A stretch of DNA of 64,000 nt from Saprospiraceae bacterium (GCA_019694255.1 JAIBCI010000040.1:26182-90181), one strand, 5' to 3'; numbered from the stretch's first letter, positions 54,024-62,761 are shown. The notes: a model not told the origin generated them from the sequence alone. Translations and numbers: made by a program.

Positions 54024-54695
54024 ATGCCATTGTTTTTAAGTCTCTCGCTTCCCAATGACATAGATTTATATATTTGGAAAATCGAAGAACCGAGCGAATT
54101 TTTCGAACCAATTCTGGATCTTAATGACCAGGAAAGTCAATGGCTCGCCAGTATTCATCCTGACAAGAAACTTGAATTTCTGGCTTCCAGATACCTTATG
54201 ATGCAACATCTTGGCCCCCACAGTCATATTCCGATACTAAAAGATGAATTTGGAAAACTAAAATTCGAGGATGACAAACATTATCTTTCGATATCTCATT
54301 CCGGACGATTTTCAGCATTTGTTCTTGGGCCTGTCGACCTGGGTATAGACATACAACTGTATAATGCTAAGGCACTTCATATTGGACATCGATTTTTATC
54401 AGCCACAGAATTGAGATGGCTTAGTAATTTTCACGACATGAACGAGAAAATTCGGATGGCAACGCTGTGCTGGTCTGCCAAAGAAGCTATTTACAAAGCT
54501 TATGGTAAACGCGGCATACATTTCAGTGAAATGATCCGACTTCGTTTTGATTCCACTGAATTAGTGGAAGGCATGTTATCTTTGCCACACGAAAAGATCA
54601 ATTATCAGGTAAAATATGGCATCAATGAGGAATTTATATGGATTGTCGCTTTTGCCGTTCATTCTTATAATGATCTGCCTATTGATTTCCTGTAA
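54024..54695 (+). CDS. 4'-phosphopantetheinyl transferase
   Basis: Transfers the phosphopantetheine arm from CoA to carrier proteins such as AcpP; 223 residues, Sfp-like class. Motifs: LSISHSGRFSAFVLG, GIDIQ with Asp109, FLSATEL and WSAKEAIYKAYGKRG (150-164). ATG at 54024 is preferred to 53955, which lies inside the TPR gene. The last 71-80 bases overlap the next gene in another frame. acpP lies at 34.7 kb and coaX at 42 kb, giving three steps of the CoA/carrier pathway in one window. Confidence 0.92.
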   Translation: MPLFLSLSLPNDIDLYIWKIEEPSEFFEPILDLNDQESQWLASIHPDKKLEFLASRYLMMQHLGPHSHIPILKDEFGKLKFEDDKHYLSISHSGRFSAFVLGPVDLGIDIQLYNAKALHIGHRFLSATELRWLSNFHDMNEKIRMATLCWSAKEAIYKAYGKRGIHFSEMIRLRFDSTELVEGMLSLPHEKINYQVKYGINEEFIWIVAFAVHSYNDLPIDFL

Positions 54696-55119
54696 AAATA
54701 AAGTTCAGGCACCGGGAATCGCAGACAGAATTGAAGGTGGAAATATTCATACAACAACAAGATTTGAAGAGCTTCCGGAAGATTTTAGAAAGTTTTATAT
54801 TCAATTTCATGAGGACAGTGTATTTCAGATGAACAGTATTTTTTTTCCGCTGGAAGGATTACCACAAAATGCGGATCCGGATTTTATAGGCAACGAAAAA
54901 TACTTCTGGTCGCCAGATCAATGGGTTATCCACAGGGAACTTGTGTATGAGAATAAGGATTACCAGACAGAATATTTAATTGTCAGTGATGTTTTAATCG
55001 AGGAGACCGTTATTGATGCAAAAAATAACTTACGCCTTATTAGAAGATTTGCTAAAACAGGTAATGGTTGGAGACTGATCTACTATGCCGGCATGAACCG
55101 ATATAAAAAAACCGGATAA
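54625..55119 (+). CDS. DUF4348-like lipoprotein overlapping the PPTase gene
   Basis: Exported lipoprotein of 164 residues (ATG 54625; an ATG at 54616 adds three). The signal has an Arg near the start, a hydrophobic run and the lipobox LISC at residues 20-23. Body: DFRKFYIQFHEDSVFQMNSI then FFPLEG and a strand-rich end, like DUF4348 of Bacteroidota. The signal peptide is coded entirely within the final 71 bases of the PPTase gene in a different frame. Function unknown. Confidence 0.75.
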   Translation: MRNLYGLSLLPFILIMICLLISCKNKVQAPGIADRIEGGNIHTTTRFEELPEDFRKFYIQFHEDSVFQMNSIFFPLEGLPQNADPDFIGNEKYFWSPDQWVIHRELVYENKDYQTEYLIVSDVLIEETVIDAKNNLRLIRRFAKTGNGWRLIYYAGMNRYKKTG

Positions 55120-55160
55120 CGCGAGCTTAAAATTGTATCTTTATCATCAAAAATAATTTT

Positions 55161-55697
55161 ATGGCTATCCGCAAACCGTTTAACCTTAGTCAATGGATTA
55201 AAGATCATCGTGAGGAACTTAAACCGCCTGTTGGCAATCGCAATCTTTATACAGAGTCAGAAGATTACATTGTAATGATTGTAGCTGGTCCTAATGCGCG
55301 TAAAGATTATCATTTCAACGAAACTGAAGAATGGTATTACCAGCTGGAAGGTGATATTGTGGTAAAAATTCAGGAAGACGGTGAAGCGGTGGATATTCCC
55401 ATTAAGGAAGGAGAAATGTTTTTGTTGCCTGCCAAAACGCCTCACTCACCATCACGGCCAGCAAACACAATAGGCCTGGTAATTGAATGCAAAAGACAAA
55501 AGGGCGAAATGGATGGTCTGTTATGGTTTTGTGAAAAATGTAATAACAAACTTTACGAAAGCTACTTTCCTCTTGAAAACATTGAAAATGACTTTCTCCC
55601 CAGATTCAGGCATTTTTATAGCTCAGAGCAATTGCGAACCTGCTCCCATTGTGGGCACGTAATGGCACAGGACCCAAGGTTTGTAGATCGAGGATAG
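55161..55697 (+). CDS. nbaC: 3-hydroxyanthranilate 3,4-dioxygenase
   Basis: Ring-opening dioxygenase of the kynurenine pathway (tryptophan to quinolinate/NAD), 178 residues. Active-site residues match the bacterial enzyme in number: Arg47, His51, Glu57 and His95. Two C-terminal rubredoxin-like pairs, CEKC (124-127) and CSHC (161-164), bind the second iron. No other kynurenine-pathway gene is near. Near-box TATCTTTA (55136-55143) precedes it. Followed after 13 bases by lpxH. Confidence 0.95.
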   Translation: MAIRKPFNLSQWIKDHREELKPPVGNRNLYTESEDYIVMIVAGPNARKDYHFNETEEWYYQLEGDIVVKIQEDGEAVDIPIKEGEMFLLPAKTPHSPSRPANTIGLVIECKRQKGEMDGLLWFCEKCNNKLYESYFPLENIENDFLPRFRHFYSSEQLRTCSHCGHVMAQDPRFVDRG

Positions 55698-55710
55698 TGT
55701 TGTAATAAAG

Positions 55711-56475
55711 TTGGGAAAGATATATTTTGCTTCTGATTTGCATTTGGGAGTGAACGCGATAAAAAGTTCACATGAGAGAGAATTAATTTTCTGCCAATGG
55801 CTTGAAGAGATTTCTGCAGATGCAGACCGAATATTTCTTCTGGGTGATTTATTTGATTTTTGGTTTGAGTACGGGAGTGCAGTGCCCAAAGGATTCACCA
55901 GGACTCTTGGTGCTTTGGCCCGATGCAGTGATGCTGGTATTCAAATAGATTTGTTTACAGGCAACCATGATCTTTGGATGAAAGACTATCTGGTAAATGA
56001 AATCGGATTAAAGCTTCATTACAATCCAATTCAAACAGACTTGATGGGCCGCAGGTTTTTAATTGGTCATGGTGATGGTCTGGGTCCGGGGGACCACGGA
56101 TATAAAATGATGAAGAAGATATTCGTTCATCCGGTATCTAAGTTTCTATACCGTTGGCTTCATCCTGATATTGGCATTCCGCTGGCATCCTATTTTTCTT
56201 CGGTCAGCAGGAAATCACAGTTAATGGTCAAGGATTACTTGGGTCATGAAAAGGAGTGGCTTATAAACTTCGTAGAAGAAGTATCAGCTACCAGTAATTT
56301 CGATTATTTTATTTTTGGGCACCGCCATTTGCCAATCGATTACAAGTTAAAAAATAATTCTTCCCGTTATATAAATACGGGTGACTGGCTGGTACACCAG
56401 TCTTACGCAGAGTTTGACGGACAGAAACTAAATCTTCGCTTTTACAAGAATGATTATGGTAAGATTTTTTCTTAG
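55711..56475 (+). CDS. lpxH: UDP-2,3-diacylglucosamine diphosphatase LpxH
   Basis: Lipid A pathway hydrolase, 254 residues, calcineurin-like fold. Metal-site motifs: DLHLG (Asp9, His11), LLGDLFDFWFEYG, TGNHDLWMKD, LIGHGDGLGPGD and FGHRHLPID. Start codon is TTG at 55711, 13 bases after the nbaC stop, giving MGKIYFASD as in the family. Its 3' end overlaps the next gene by 20-26 bases. With LpxK it supplies two lipid A steps. Confidence 0.93.
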   Translation: MGKIYFASDLHLGVNAIKSSHERELIFCQWLEEISADADRIFLLGDLFDFWFEYGSAVPKGFTRTLGALARCSDAGIQIDLFTGNHDLWMKDYLVNEIGLKLHYNPIQTDLMGRRFLIGHGDGLGPGDHGYKMMKKIFVHPVSKFLYRWLHPDIGIPLASYFSSVSRKSQLMVKDYLGHEKEWLINFVEEVSATSNFDYFIFGHRHLPIDYKLKNNSSRYINTGDWLVHQSYAEFDGQKLNLRFYKNDYGKIFS

Positions 56476-57250
56476 CATTCTGTCAGGGATCTTGGTTGCA
56501 CCGGTATTAGGAACTGGACAGGCTTTTAAGCTGGAATTAAAGGACAGTCTTCCTTATCAAGTGAATGAGATCTATATAGACAGATTGAATCAAATTTATC
56601 TTTTCCCATCAGGAACCACAGATTTAATAAAGCTCAATGAGGACCTCTCACTCAATCAGAAAGTATCCAGCCCCTTTTTCAGTCAGTATATTTTTCTTGA
56701 TGTCAAGGACCCGATGAAACTGTTGTTGTATTTGGCACAGTTTAATAATGTCAATCTCTATGACGAAAGTCTGGCAGCCATCGCTGAAGAATATTTTGCT
56801 GACTTTAGTATTGAATCGTCAGTATGTTTTTATTCATCAACCCAATTGTGTTTTTTCGCCAATAACCGGATAAATATTAAAAACATTCTCGACAAATCTG
56901 TTCAATCGGGAGAACAGCTATTTTACCCACGTAAGAAGCTTAATCAGGTGAGCCAGATTAAATCCAACGGAAGAGATATTTATCTGCTATTACCGGGGAT
57001 CGGACTCTGGCATTTTAATGCATTCCTTAACGTAGAATCTTTCCTTGAAGATTATGATATAGAATGTATCGAACTTCTGGATGATCAGCTTTATTACCTC
57101 AGGAAAAATACGATATTTTGCAGGAAGGATCGAGAGATCAGAGATCCGGAAATATTCAGTTCGGTTAGACCACTGCGACGATTTACAATGAATAAGAAGT
57201 ACTTAATGATCGCGCATCCTGACATTACGCTTCGATATAGAATACTATAG
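56450..57250 (+). CDS. Exported protein of unknown function (beta-rich)
   Basis: Protein of 266 residues, signal peptide about 1-24 (MIMVRFFLSILSGILVAPVL). Body of repeated beta strands with the phrase VNEIYIDRLNQIYLFPSGTT, resembling irregular propeller repeats seen in small Bacteroidota secreted proteins; no named family. ATG at 56450 (or 56456) overlaps the lpxH end by 20-26 bases. Followed by a bidirectional terminator. Confidence 0.7.
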   Translation: MIMVRFFLSILSGILVAPVLGTGQAFKLELKDSLPYQVNEIYIDRLNQIYLFPSGTTDLIKLNEDLSLNQKVSSPFFSQYIFLDVKDPMKLLLYLAQFNNVNLYDESLAAIAEEYFADFSIESSVCFYSSTQLCFFANNRINIKNILDKSVQSGEQLFYPRKKLNQVSQIKSNGRDIYLLLPGIGLWHFNAFLNVESFLEDYDIECIELLDDQLYYLRKNTIFCRKDREIRDPEIFSSVRPLRRFTMNKKYLMIAHPDITLRYRIL

Positions 57251-57307
57251 AACAAGCAGGATGATTTGTGGAATGGACCCCTAAAATCAGACTTGGGTTA
57301 CTCCAAA

Positions 57308-57332
57308 AAAAAATCCCGCCGAAGCAGGACTT
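57308..57332. terminator. Bidirectional terminator with UUCG loop
   Basis: On the minus strand TCCTGC-TTCG-GCGGGA (one G-T wobble) with a UUCG tetraloop is followed by nine T: a strong terminator. On plus the same stem has one mismatch and CTTTTG after it. It can end the plus-strand lpxH unit and minus-strand transcripts coming from beyond 57.8 kb. Confidence 0.7.
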
Positions 57333-57390
57333 TTGTTTTTCGTTTTGAAATAGGTTTTATCCGAGAAAACTTTTTACCACTTTAAAGGAA

Positions 57391-57441
57391 AATAGCCAGT
57401 TGAAGGCAACAACTGGCTATTATAATCCCATGAACATATCC
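57391..57441 (+). repeat. Hairpin plus 19-mer, copy 1
   Basis: Perfect 12-bp stem (57391-57402 with 57410-57421, loop AAGGCAA), one base, then TAATCCCATGAACATATCC (57423-57441). Confidence 0.85.
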
Positions 57442-57502
57442 AAACTAGCTTACTTTTTATCTCAAAAAATGAATTTGTGTCTGGGTTGATTGTCCCTGGA
57501 AC

Positions 57503-57570
57503 TTGATAATAGAAACCGGTAATTATACCGGCTTCCTATTATCAAATTTTTTAATCCCATGAACATATCC
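57503..57570 (+). repeat. Hairpin plus 19-mer, copy 2
   Basis: Long stem: TTGATAATAG (57503-57512) pairs with CTATTATCAA (57536-57545), and inner arms around CCGGTA continue with one bulge and one mismatch. A run of six T follows, then the identical TAATCCCATGAACATATCC (57552-57570). Stem plus T-run looks like a plus-strand terminator. Confidence 0.85.
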
Positions 57571-57832
57571 GAATTTACGGTCGCTGATACTTTTACCAGC
57601 ATTCTGATTGTATTTCTTCCCTTTGTAAACAATCACGATACAAGTATCCGACAATAATTTTCCGCCAACAATTACAAAAAACGACCATAGTCACATATAA
57701 AAATATTATATATAATAAATACAAAATGTATAATTAGCTCATAGATAGTATATTAAAATTATTTGGAAAAGAACTTTGTGATTAAAAGTCTTTTTAAAAG
57801 TTTATTTTAAGGCAAAATGAGCCGTAAAAAAA

Positions 57833-58927
57833 TCAAAATGGGCTAAAAAAATCGGGGTTTTGAAGGTAGCTAGTGTCTACCAGCGTCTTAATAAATGCTA
57901 TTACTTGTTTGGCCTGCCGGGCACTTATTTTAAGGTTGGCAACATTGGGATCCAGATTGGAAGCTTTTTTAACCTGGGTTGTATAATGTGTCATAACCTC
58001 ATCAAGTGAGCCAAATCTGCCATCATGCATATAAGGAGCGGTCAGATGAATATTAATTAATGTTGGGGCCTTAAATTTTCCCAAGTCATTGGGAATCATA
58101 TTAATAGCTCCACGGCCCGGATCTTTGAACTCGTTAAGGCTTCCAACACTATCCAGTCCGTTGTTAAAATAATTGTTGGACGCAAAAGTGGGGGCTGCAT
58201 GACAGTGACCACACTGGGCATCGGGTAATGCAGGATTGCTGTTAAGATACATTTCCATGCCATCCGTCTCATCTACTGAAAAAGCATATTCCCCCCGAAG
58301 CATCTTTTGATACCGGCTGTTGCCCCCGGTTAGAAGAATTCTTTCAAATTGAGCAATGGCTTTGGTCGCAAGATCGCGTGTTATTTCAGATTTGTTACTG
58401 ATACCAAAAGCCTCTCTGAATAATTTCGGATAAAATGCGCTACGGCGCAATTTGATCTCCACATTCGGCCACTGTTCATGCATCTCTACCGGGTTTTCAA
58501 CAGGTTGCAGGGCCTGATCCCGAAGATTAGCTGCCCTACCATCCCAAAACAAACCATTGTTGAAATACGCTACGTTAAGCAAGGACATGCTACTTCTTGT
58601 CCCCGTTGTACCGCCTACACCCGTACTGAATGCTTTACCGTCCGTGAAAGCTAACTTCGGATTGTGGCAGGAGGAGCAGGAAATCGTCGAATCAAGGGAA
58701 AGGAGCGGATCATAAAATAAGTGTCTCCCCAACAATACGCCCTGCTTGGTAAGTGGATTCGAATTATCTTCAGCAATTGTAGGAAGACCTTTTGGAAAAA
58801 CCAAACTATACGGCTCAGGGCTTACAAAAGGTATCTGGCTGAGATCTCCAGGATCTGGATCATGGCCGCAGGCACAAATCGTTAAAACAAACCATGATAG
58901 ATTAATTCCAGAGCGCCAGTTCATCAT
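57833..58927 (-). CDS. Di-heme cytochrome c peroxidase (MauG/MbnH-like)
   Basis: Exported di-heme protein of 364 residues; signal with possible lipobox (TICAC). Two c-heme sites: CSSCH (84-88) and CGHCH (239-243). Conserved FWDGRAANLRDQAL, and APYMHDGRFGSLDEVM in the C-terminal half. MauG relatives oxidise partner proteins or peroxide. Directly downstream of an MbnP-type gene (start overlapping its stop as TAATG), so an MbnH-like function, modifying MbnP, is likely. A second in-frame ATG is at 58924. Confidence 0.9.
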   Translation of the reverse strand: MMNWRSGINLSWFVLTICACGHDPDPGDLSQIPFVSPEPYSLVFPKGLPTIAEDNSNPLTKQGVLLGRHLFYDPLLSLDSTISCSSCHNPKLAFTDGKAFSTGVGGTTGTRSSMSLLNVAYFNNGLFWDGRAANLRDQALQPVENPVEMHEQWPNVEIKLRRSAFYPKLFREAFGISNKSEITRDLATKAIAQFERILLTGGNSRYQKMLRGEYAFSVDETDGMEMYLNSNPALPDAQCGHCHAAPTFASNNYFNNGLDSVGSLNEFKDPGRGAINMIPNDLGKFKAPTLINIHLTAPYMHDGRFGSLDEVMTHYTTQVKKASNLDPNVANLKISARQAKQVIAFIKTLVDTSYLQNPDFFSPF

Positions 58928-59676
58928 TAATAGAATGCATTTTTAAACTGATTCATAAATTTTATCATGAAATCAATTCCGTTGTGAACGATATTATTTT
59001 CGTAAATATTTGTGTAATCCGCAGACGTTCCAAAGAGCCTTTCGTGATCAAATTCTATATTGATGGACCCCGTTTGGTCAGGCAGAAGAGTGATCGGTTT
59101 TAGTATTTCTTTGGTAATAAAGGCTTCGTTAAAACCGGTATGATACGCAAATAATACATTCTTGTTACTGTTGCTTAACTGACCCTCGGTTTTGCTAAAG
59201 ACGTACGAATTCCAGCCAGCCCAATAATGTTCGCCGTCCGAAAGGATGTTCGTGGACTGGTAATCTGAAGGTTTGGAATTGTTTAAATCTGATGGCAGAC
59301 CCAAGCCGATTCGTATTCCTTTAAATGTACCGGTATAATTGACCGGAATCCTGATTTTATAACCCTCTTCAGCCTTTGAAACCGAAATATGATGGTTTTG
59401 TAATTCACACAGATAGACTCCATTCACAGGCAGGCTATGAGAATTCTGATCTATGAGTTGAATGTCACTGATAAAAAATTCGGAGCGGGTAAAAGTTATA
59501 TTTGACCCATCAAAATAAGTATAACTTACCCCAGGGGCAAAAACCAAAGGTCTGCCGGCATAAGTGCCTCGAATAACTATTTCAAGGGTACTATTGTTTT
59601 GTTTGTCTCTACAAGACTGCAGCGTTAAAAACAAAGCAATCACTCCAATGCCAATTCTGCCAATTATAATTTTCAT
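58927..59676 (-). CDS. MbnP-family copper-binding lipoprotein
   Basis: Exported lipoprotein of 249 residues (lipobox LQSC). Family marks: a strand with FTRSEFFISDIQLIDQ, then VNYTGTFKGIRIGLGLPSDL, MYWAGW-type HYWAGWNSYVF with the only two Trp of the mature protein, and NVLFAYHTGF. MbnP of methanotrophs binds copper, with one Trp turned into kynurenine by the di-heme enzyme MbnH. Here the adjacent di-heme gene completes the pair; no methanobactin genes are near. Chemistry inferred. Confidence 0.85.
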   Translation of the reverse strand: MKIIIGRIGIGVIALFLTLQSCRDKQNNSTLEIVIRGTYAGRPLVFAPGVSYTYFDGSNITFTRSEFFISDIQLIDQNSHSLPVNGVYLCELQNHHISVSKAEEGYKIRIPVNYTGTFKGIRIGLGLPSDLNNSKPSDYQSTNILSDGEHYWAGWNSYVFSKTEGQLSNSNKNVLFAYHTGFNEAFITKEILKPITLLPDQTGSINIEFDHERLFGTSADYTNIYENNIVHNGIDFMIKFMNQFKNAFY

Positions 59677-59710
59677 ATTAATTTAAACACTGATTGTGAT
59701 GGTTTCGTTT

Positions 59711-60538
59711 TCAGGCGTTACGGTTTTTTTTAATCTCCTCCTCATAGTTTTGCAATAATTCCCTTACCAGTTTTTTGACTTGAAAGGAAAATTCTTTTTC
59801 CTGAATCCAATGGTAGTAATTACGGTCTTCATACAAGGTCTTGGCTACGGGTTGTCCTATGTATTTTCCAAAGGCAAAAACAACTACCCCCTGCTCATTA
59901 TATTTCAGTCTTTGGGTTGCATCAATTACCTTGATGTCATTGGTAAATTCATGCAGCTGAGAGACATTATTGCTCACAGGTCTGGTGATCACCTTTCCTT
60001 CCTCATCAGTCAGGTCAGTGTCCCTGTAACGTTCCAGCATTCCTTGTAGTACATCAACAGTAGCCCTGATATCGGCTAGTGCATCATGTGCATTTTCAAG
60101 ATCCCTAGAGCAATAAAACCTGTAGGCAGCTTTAAGAGTTCTGGGTTCCATGCGATAAAATATCCGCTGTACATCGATTAATCGTCTTTTTTCAACTTCA
60201 AGATCCAAATTACAACGTGCCATCTCTTCCATCAGAATCGGCACGTCAAACCGGTTTGAATTATATCCTGCCAGATCGGCATCTCGAATAAAATCATATA
60301 TCTCCTGAGCCACTTCAGAGAATCTCGGTTGATGCAAGAGTATTTCCTCACTGAATCCATGGATTTTTAAAGCTTCCGGAGAAATAGGAATACCCGGATT
60401 GATGAGCTTTACAAGCTCGTCAGTATTACCGCTGGGCGTAAATCGTATCATGGCTATTTGAATAATCCGGTCACGGATAACATGCAGGCCGGTAGATTCA
60501 ACATCAAAAAAAACAAGGTTTCTCTCGAGATTTAACAT
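59711..60538 (-). CDS. DnaQ-type 3'-5' exonuclease
   Basis: Exonuclease of 275 residues, DEDDh class: FFDVESTGLHVIRDRIIQIA (Asp12, Glu14), LAGYNSNRFDVPIL, and AHDALADIRAT (His and Asp). C-terminal part (about 200-275) has VVFAFGKYIGQPVAKTLYED, as in Bacteroidota exonuclease/polymerase-epsilon-like proteins. Might proofread or repair; no polymerase domain. Single gene. Confidence 0.9.
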   Translation of the reverse strand: MLNLERNLVFFDVESTGLHVIRDRIIQIAMIRFTPSGNTDELVKLINPGIPISPEALKIHGFSEEILLHQPRFSEVAQEIYDFIRDADLAGYNSNRFDVPILMEEMARCNLDLEVEKRRLIDVQRIFYRMEPRTLKAAYRFYCSRDLENAHDALADIRATVDVLQGMLERYRDTDLTDEEGKVITRPVSNNVSQLHEFTNDIKVIDATQRLKYNEQGVVVFAFGKYIGQPVAKTLYEDRNYYHWIQEKEFSFQVKKLVRELLQNYEEEIKKNRNA

Positions 60539-60591
60539 GCGTTACGAATTTGTTTCAAATGAAATCAATGCAATTTGTTTAATCATTATAA

Positions 60592-61803
60592 TCAGGAGAA
60601 CCTGTCTCCTTGGTCTGCTAATCGTGTCGAGATGGAATCATCAAGTGTCTGAAAACAGTAAATAATCCAGAAAATACAAAGGCCTGGAAAAACAACTGCC
60701 CACCAGGCATAAGGATAATTTCTGGCAGATTGCATAATTCCACCCAAGGTTACTTCTTCAACAGGTAGTCCAAGACCTAAATAACTCAAAGAACTTTCCA
60801 GTAAAACAACATTAGCGATGCTCAGGGCAACCACAGGGCCAATACCCTGTAGGACAGATGGAATAAGATATCCGGTTACAATTAAGTAATCAGGATAGCC
60901 CAATGCTTTTGCACTTTCCATATAACTATTTTGACTGAGACTACGGGTAGTAAAACGTGCATACTTGGCAAAATTCAGTGCGAGATAAAACGACATAATC
61001 AATGCAAGTACCCACATACCTGGTCTCACGGCCAGTTGTAATATGATTAAGACCAATAAGATCATTGGAACCGATTTGCCAAACTCAATGAAACGCATCA
61101 ACCAAAAGTCAGATTTTAAACGAATCAAAGGTCTTGCCTTAATAATATTAGTGGACAACAACAATAACACAACGACAGGCGGCAGCGACCAATAAAAGTA
61201 ACTCAAGTCCCTTATTTCAATTCCGACCACCATGAGATAAACAAGATAGATTCCTAAAATAATTAAAATGATCACACTAAAGAGAGAGACGGTCTTCTTT
61301 GTGAACTGATGATATGCCAGTAAAACTCCGGTCGGAATCCCCCAAATTAACCCAAGTAGAATGCTAATAAGTGCAATGACCAGAGATTTTTGTATACCCA
61401 CGATCAATGACATAAATATGTCTCTGCCGAGATCCCATGTACCCAAAAGATGTGTTTGTTCTGAAGCCTTACTGAATGGGGGTAACCAGGCAGCTTCCGG
61501 TTGATATTTTGAACCGCTCAGTGTGATCAGAGGATAAATGGCTCGATCGAACGCCAGCTCCCGCCAGTTATACTGACTATTTAGAAGGGCACTTTGAAGC
61601 TGGCTTCCGGCCTTGATTTGATCATCCCAAAGGAGTAGATGCTTCTCACCCTTGTATTCTGCATACCATGGTACATAACCAACAAGCACTCTGCTGAAAA
61701 ATGCAATTACAAAAAAAATGTGAAATGAAAAACTGATAAAGGGATGCGTTCTCCAACCGCTGAGATACCCCTGAATAAATTTATTTTTTTTGAGTCCAGT
61801 CAC
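60592..61803 (-). CDS. Dipeptide/oligopeptide ABC transporter permease (OppC/DppC type)
   Basis: Inner-membrane permease of 403 residues. The N-terminal helix and a long periplasmic insertion (about 45-135) come first; the GTWDLGRDIFMSLIVGIQKS motif starts the transport domain. The conserved SAKALGYPDYLIVTGYLIPS (EAA loop variant) and SYLGLGLPVEEVTLGGIM follow. Partner permease (OppB) and ATPases are not beside it. Has its own -7 box. Confidence 0.88.
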   Translation of the reverse strand: MTGLKKNKFIQGYLSGWRTHPFISFSFHIFFVIAFFSRVLVGYVPWYAEYKGEKHLLLWDDQIKAGSQLQSALLNSQYNWRELAFDRAIYPLITLSGSKYQPEAAWLPPFSKASEQTHLLGTWDLGRDIFMSLIVGIQKSLVIALISILLGLIWGIPTGVLLAYHQFTKKTVSLFSVIILIILGIYLVYLMVVGIEIRDLSYFYWSLPPVVVLLLLSTNIIKARPLIRLKSDFWLMRFIEFGKSVPMILLVLIILQLAVRPGMWVLALIMSFYLALNFAKYARFTTRSLSQNSYMESAKALGYPDYLIVTGYLIPSVLQGIGPVVALSIANVVLLESSLSYLGLGLPVEEVTLGGIMQSARNYPYAWWAVVFPGLCIFWIIYCFQTLDDSISTRLADQGDRFS

Positions 61804-61823
61804 CTGTTACCCGGATAATACGC

Positions 61824-61857
61824 CAAAAGTATACAATAGTTTTATTTTAAAAGTCAA
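61824..61857 (-). promoter_or_regulatory. Promoter of OppC-type permease (TTG-N23-TACTTTTG)
   Basis: Minus strand: TTG (61857-61855), 23-base spacer, TACTTTTG (61831-61824), 20 bases before the ATG at 61803. Confidence 0.55.
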
Positions 61858-61937
61858 GCGATTTAAAAATCACCTGCGAATATTAACTGCAGTTAATAAT
61901 TTCCTTGTTCAGAATGAAATATGCACTGAAAAGAATG

Positions 61938-61966
61938 AAAAAAAAAGCCCTGATTACAGGGCTTTT
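61938..61966 (-). terminator. Rho-independent terminator of tonB
   Basis: AAAAGCCCTG-ATTA-CAGGGCTTTT is a perfect 10-bp stem; on the minus strand nine T follow. Lies 16 bases after the TonB stop. Confidence 0.9.
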
Positions 61967-61981
61967 AAACTAAACTACAAG

Positions 61982-62761
61982 TTACTTTAACAAGACAAAT
62001 TTCATTGGAATGGTATAAATGACCGGAACAGATTTGCCTCTGATCTTACCGGCACGCCAAGTTGGCATCATGCGCACAACTCTTTGGGCTTCATCTTCGC
62101 ATCCACCGCCAATGGATCTGATGCAATGGATCTGATCTATTTTCCCTTCTGTGGACACTATAAACTGTACAAGTACGGTTCCTTCTATGCCATTTTCAAG
62201 TGCGATCTTGGGATAGTGTAGGTTCTTTCTGATAAAATCATACATCGCGGACATTCCACCGGGATATGAAGGCATTTCTTCAGCATAAACGACTGGTTCA
62301 ATGGTTTCTTTAAGTGCAGTACCGGAACTTCCGTCCTGTGATGTTCCTGCGTCACCGATGCCGTCTGTTGAGGATTGCAACACACCAGCTGATCCTTCGT
62401 CAACTTCATCAGAAATATCCTGAACATTGTCAGTAATATCTTTTAGTGGTAGAGAATCAGCGTTAACCTTAAATGTATTCAAGGACTTTTTAGGTTGAGG
62501 TACAGCAGGCCGTGTATTGCTGATTTGTTTGTTTTTCTTAAAGATTTCAACAGGCATTTCATATACTATGATTGAATCATCACAAATTTCGTCGGGCATT
62601 GAACTGTTTCTGCCCGCATTGGATAAAATGGGCAGACAGATGATTAACACGAATAGCGTTATAGCAAGCAGAATGGCGCGGCTCATGTTCTGATTATAGT
62701 TCATTCGTATGACATAGGCGCCATAGCTTTTATTGCGGAATTTGAAAATAAGGTCATCCAT
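61982..62761 (-). CDS. Energy transducer TonB
   Basis: Links the inner-membrane proton motor to outer-membrane receptors; 259 residues. Begins MDDLIFKFRNKSYGAYVIR, the short Bacteroidota cytosolic start, then a membrane helix (about 31-50), a Ser/Asp-rich periplasmic linker and the TonB C-terminal domain (about 160-259: YPKIALENGIEGTVLVQFIV, PTWRAGKIRGKSVPVIYTIP). ATG at 62761 is chosen by that start; the longer frame to 62869 adds unrelated residues. ExbD lies 252 bases upstream on the same strand. Confidence 0.92.
   Translation of the reverse strand: MDDLIFKFRNKSYGAYVIRMNYNQNMSRAILLAITLFVLIICLPILSNAGRNSSMPDEICDDSIIVYEMPVEIFKKNKQISNTRPAVPQPKKSLNTFKVNADSLPLKDITDNVQDISDEVDEGSAGVLQSSTDGIGDAGTSQDGSSGTALKETIEPVVYAEEMPSYPGGMSAMYDFIRKNLHYPKIALENGIEGTVLVQFIVSTEGKIDQIHCIRSIGGGCEDEAQRVVRMMPTWRAGKIRGKSVPVIYTIPMKFVLLK

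Larger units (their letters stand above)
57251..57832. other. 582-base gene-free spacer with two hairpins and repeat
   Basis: Holds the terminator at 57308, two hairpins each followed by the same 19-mer (57391-57441 and 57503-57570), and an AT-rich tract (about 57695-57775). Two tiny frames start at the 19-mers' ATG (19 and 32 codons, MNIS...), not supported as genes. Confidence 0.6.

Noticed and set aside
57430..57657. Two MNIS mini-frames as toxin or leader peptides
   Set aside because: Only 19 and 32 codons, differ after the shared start and lack a promoter; reported instead as a nucleotide repeat.
57695..57775. AT-rich tract as replication origin
   Set aside because: No DnaA-box series and no origin-type genes near it.
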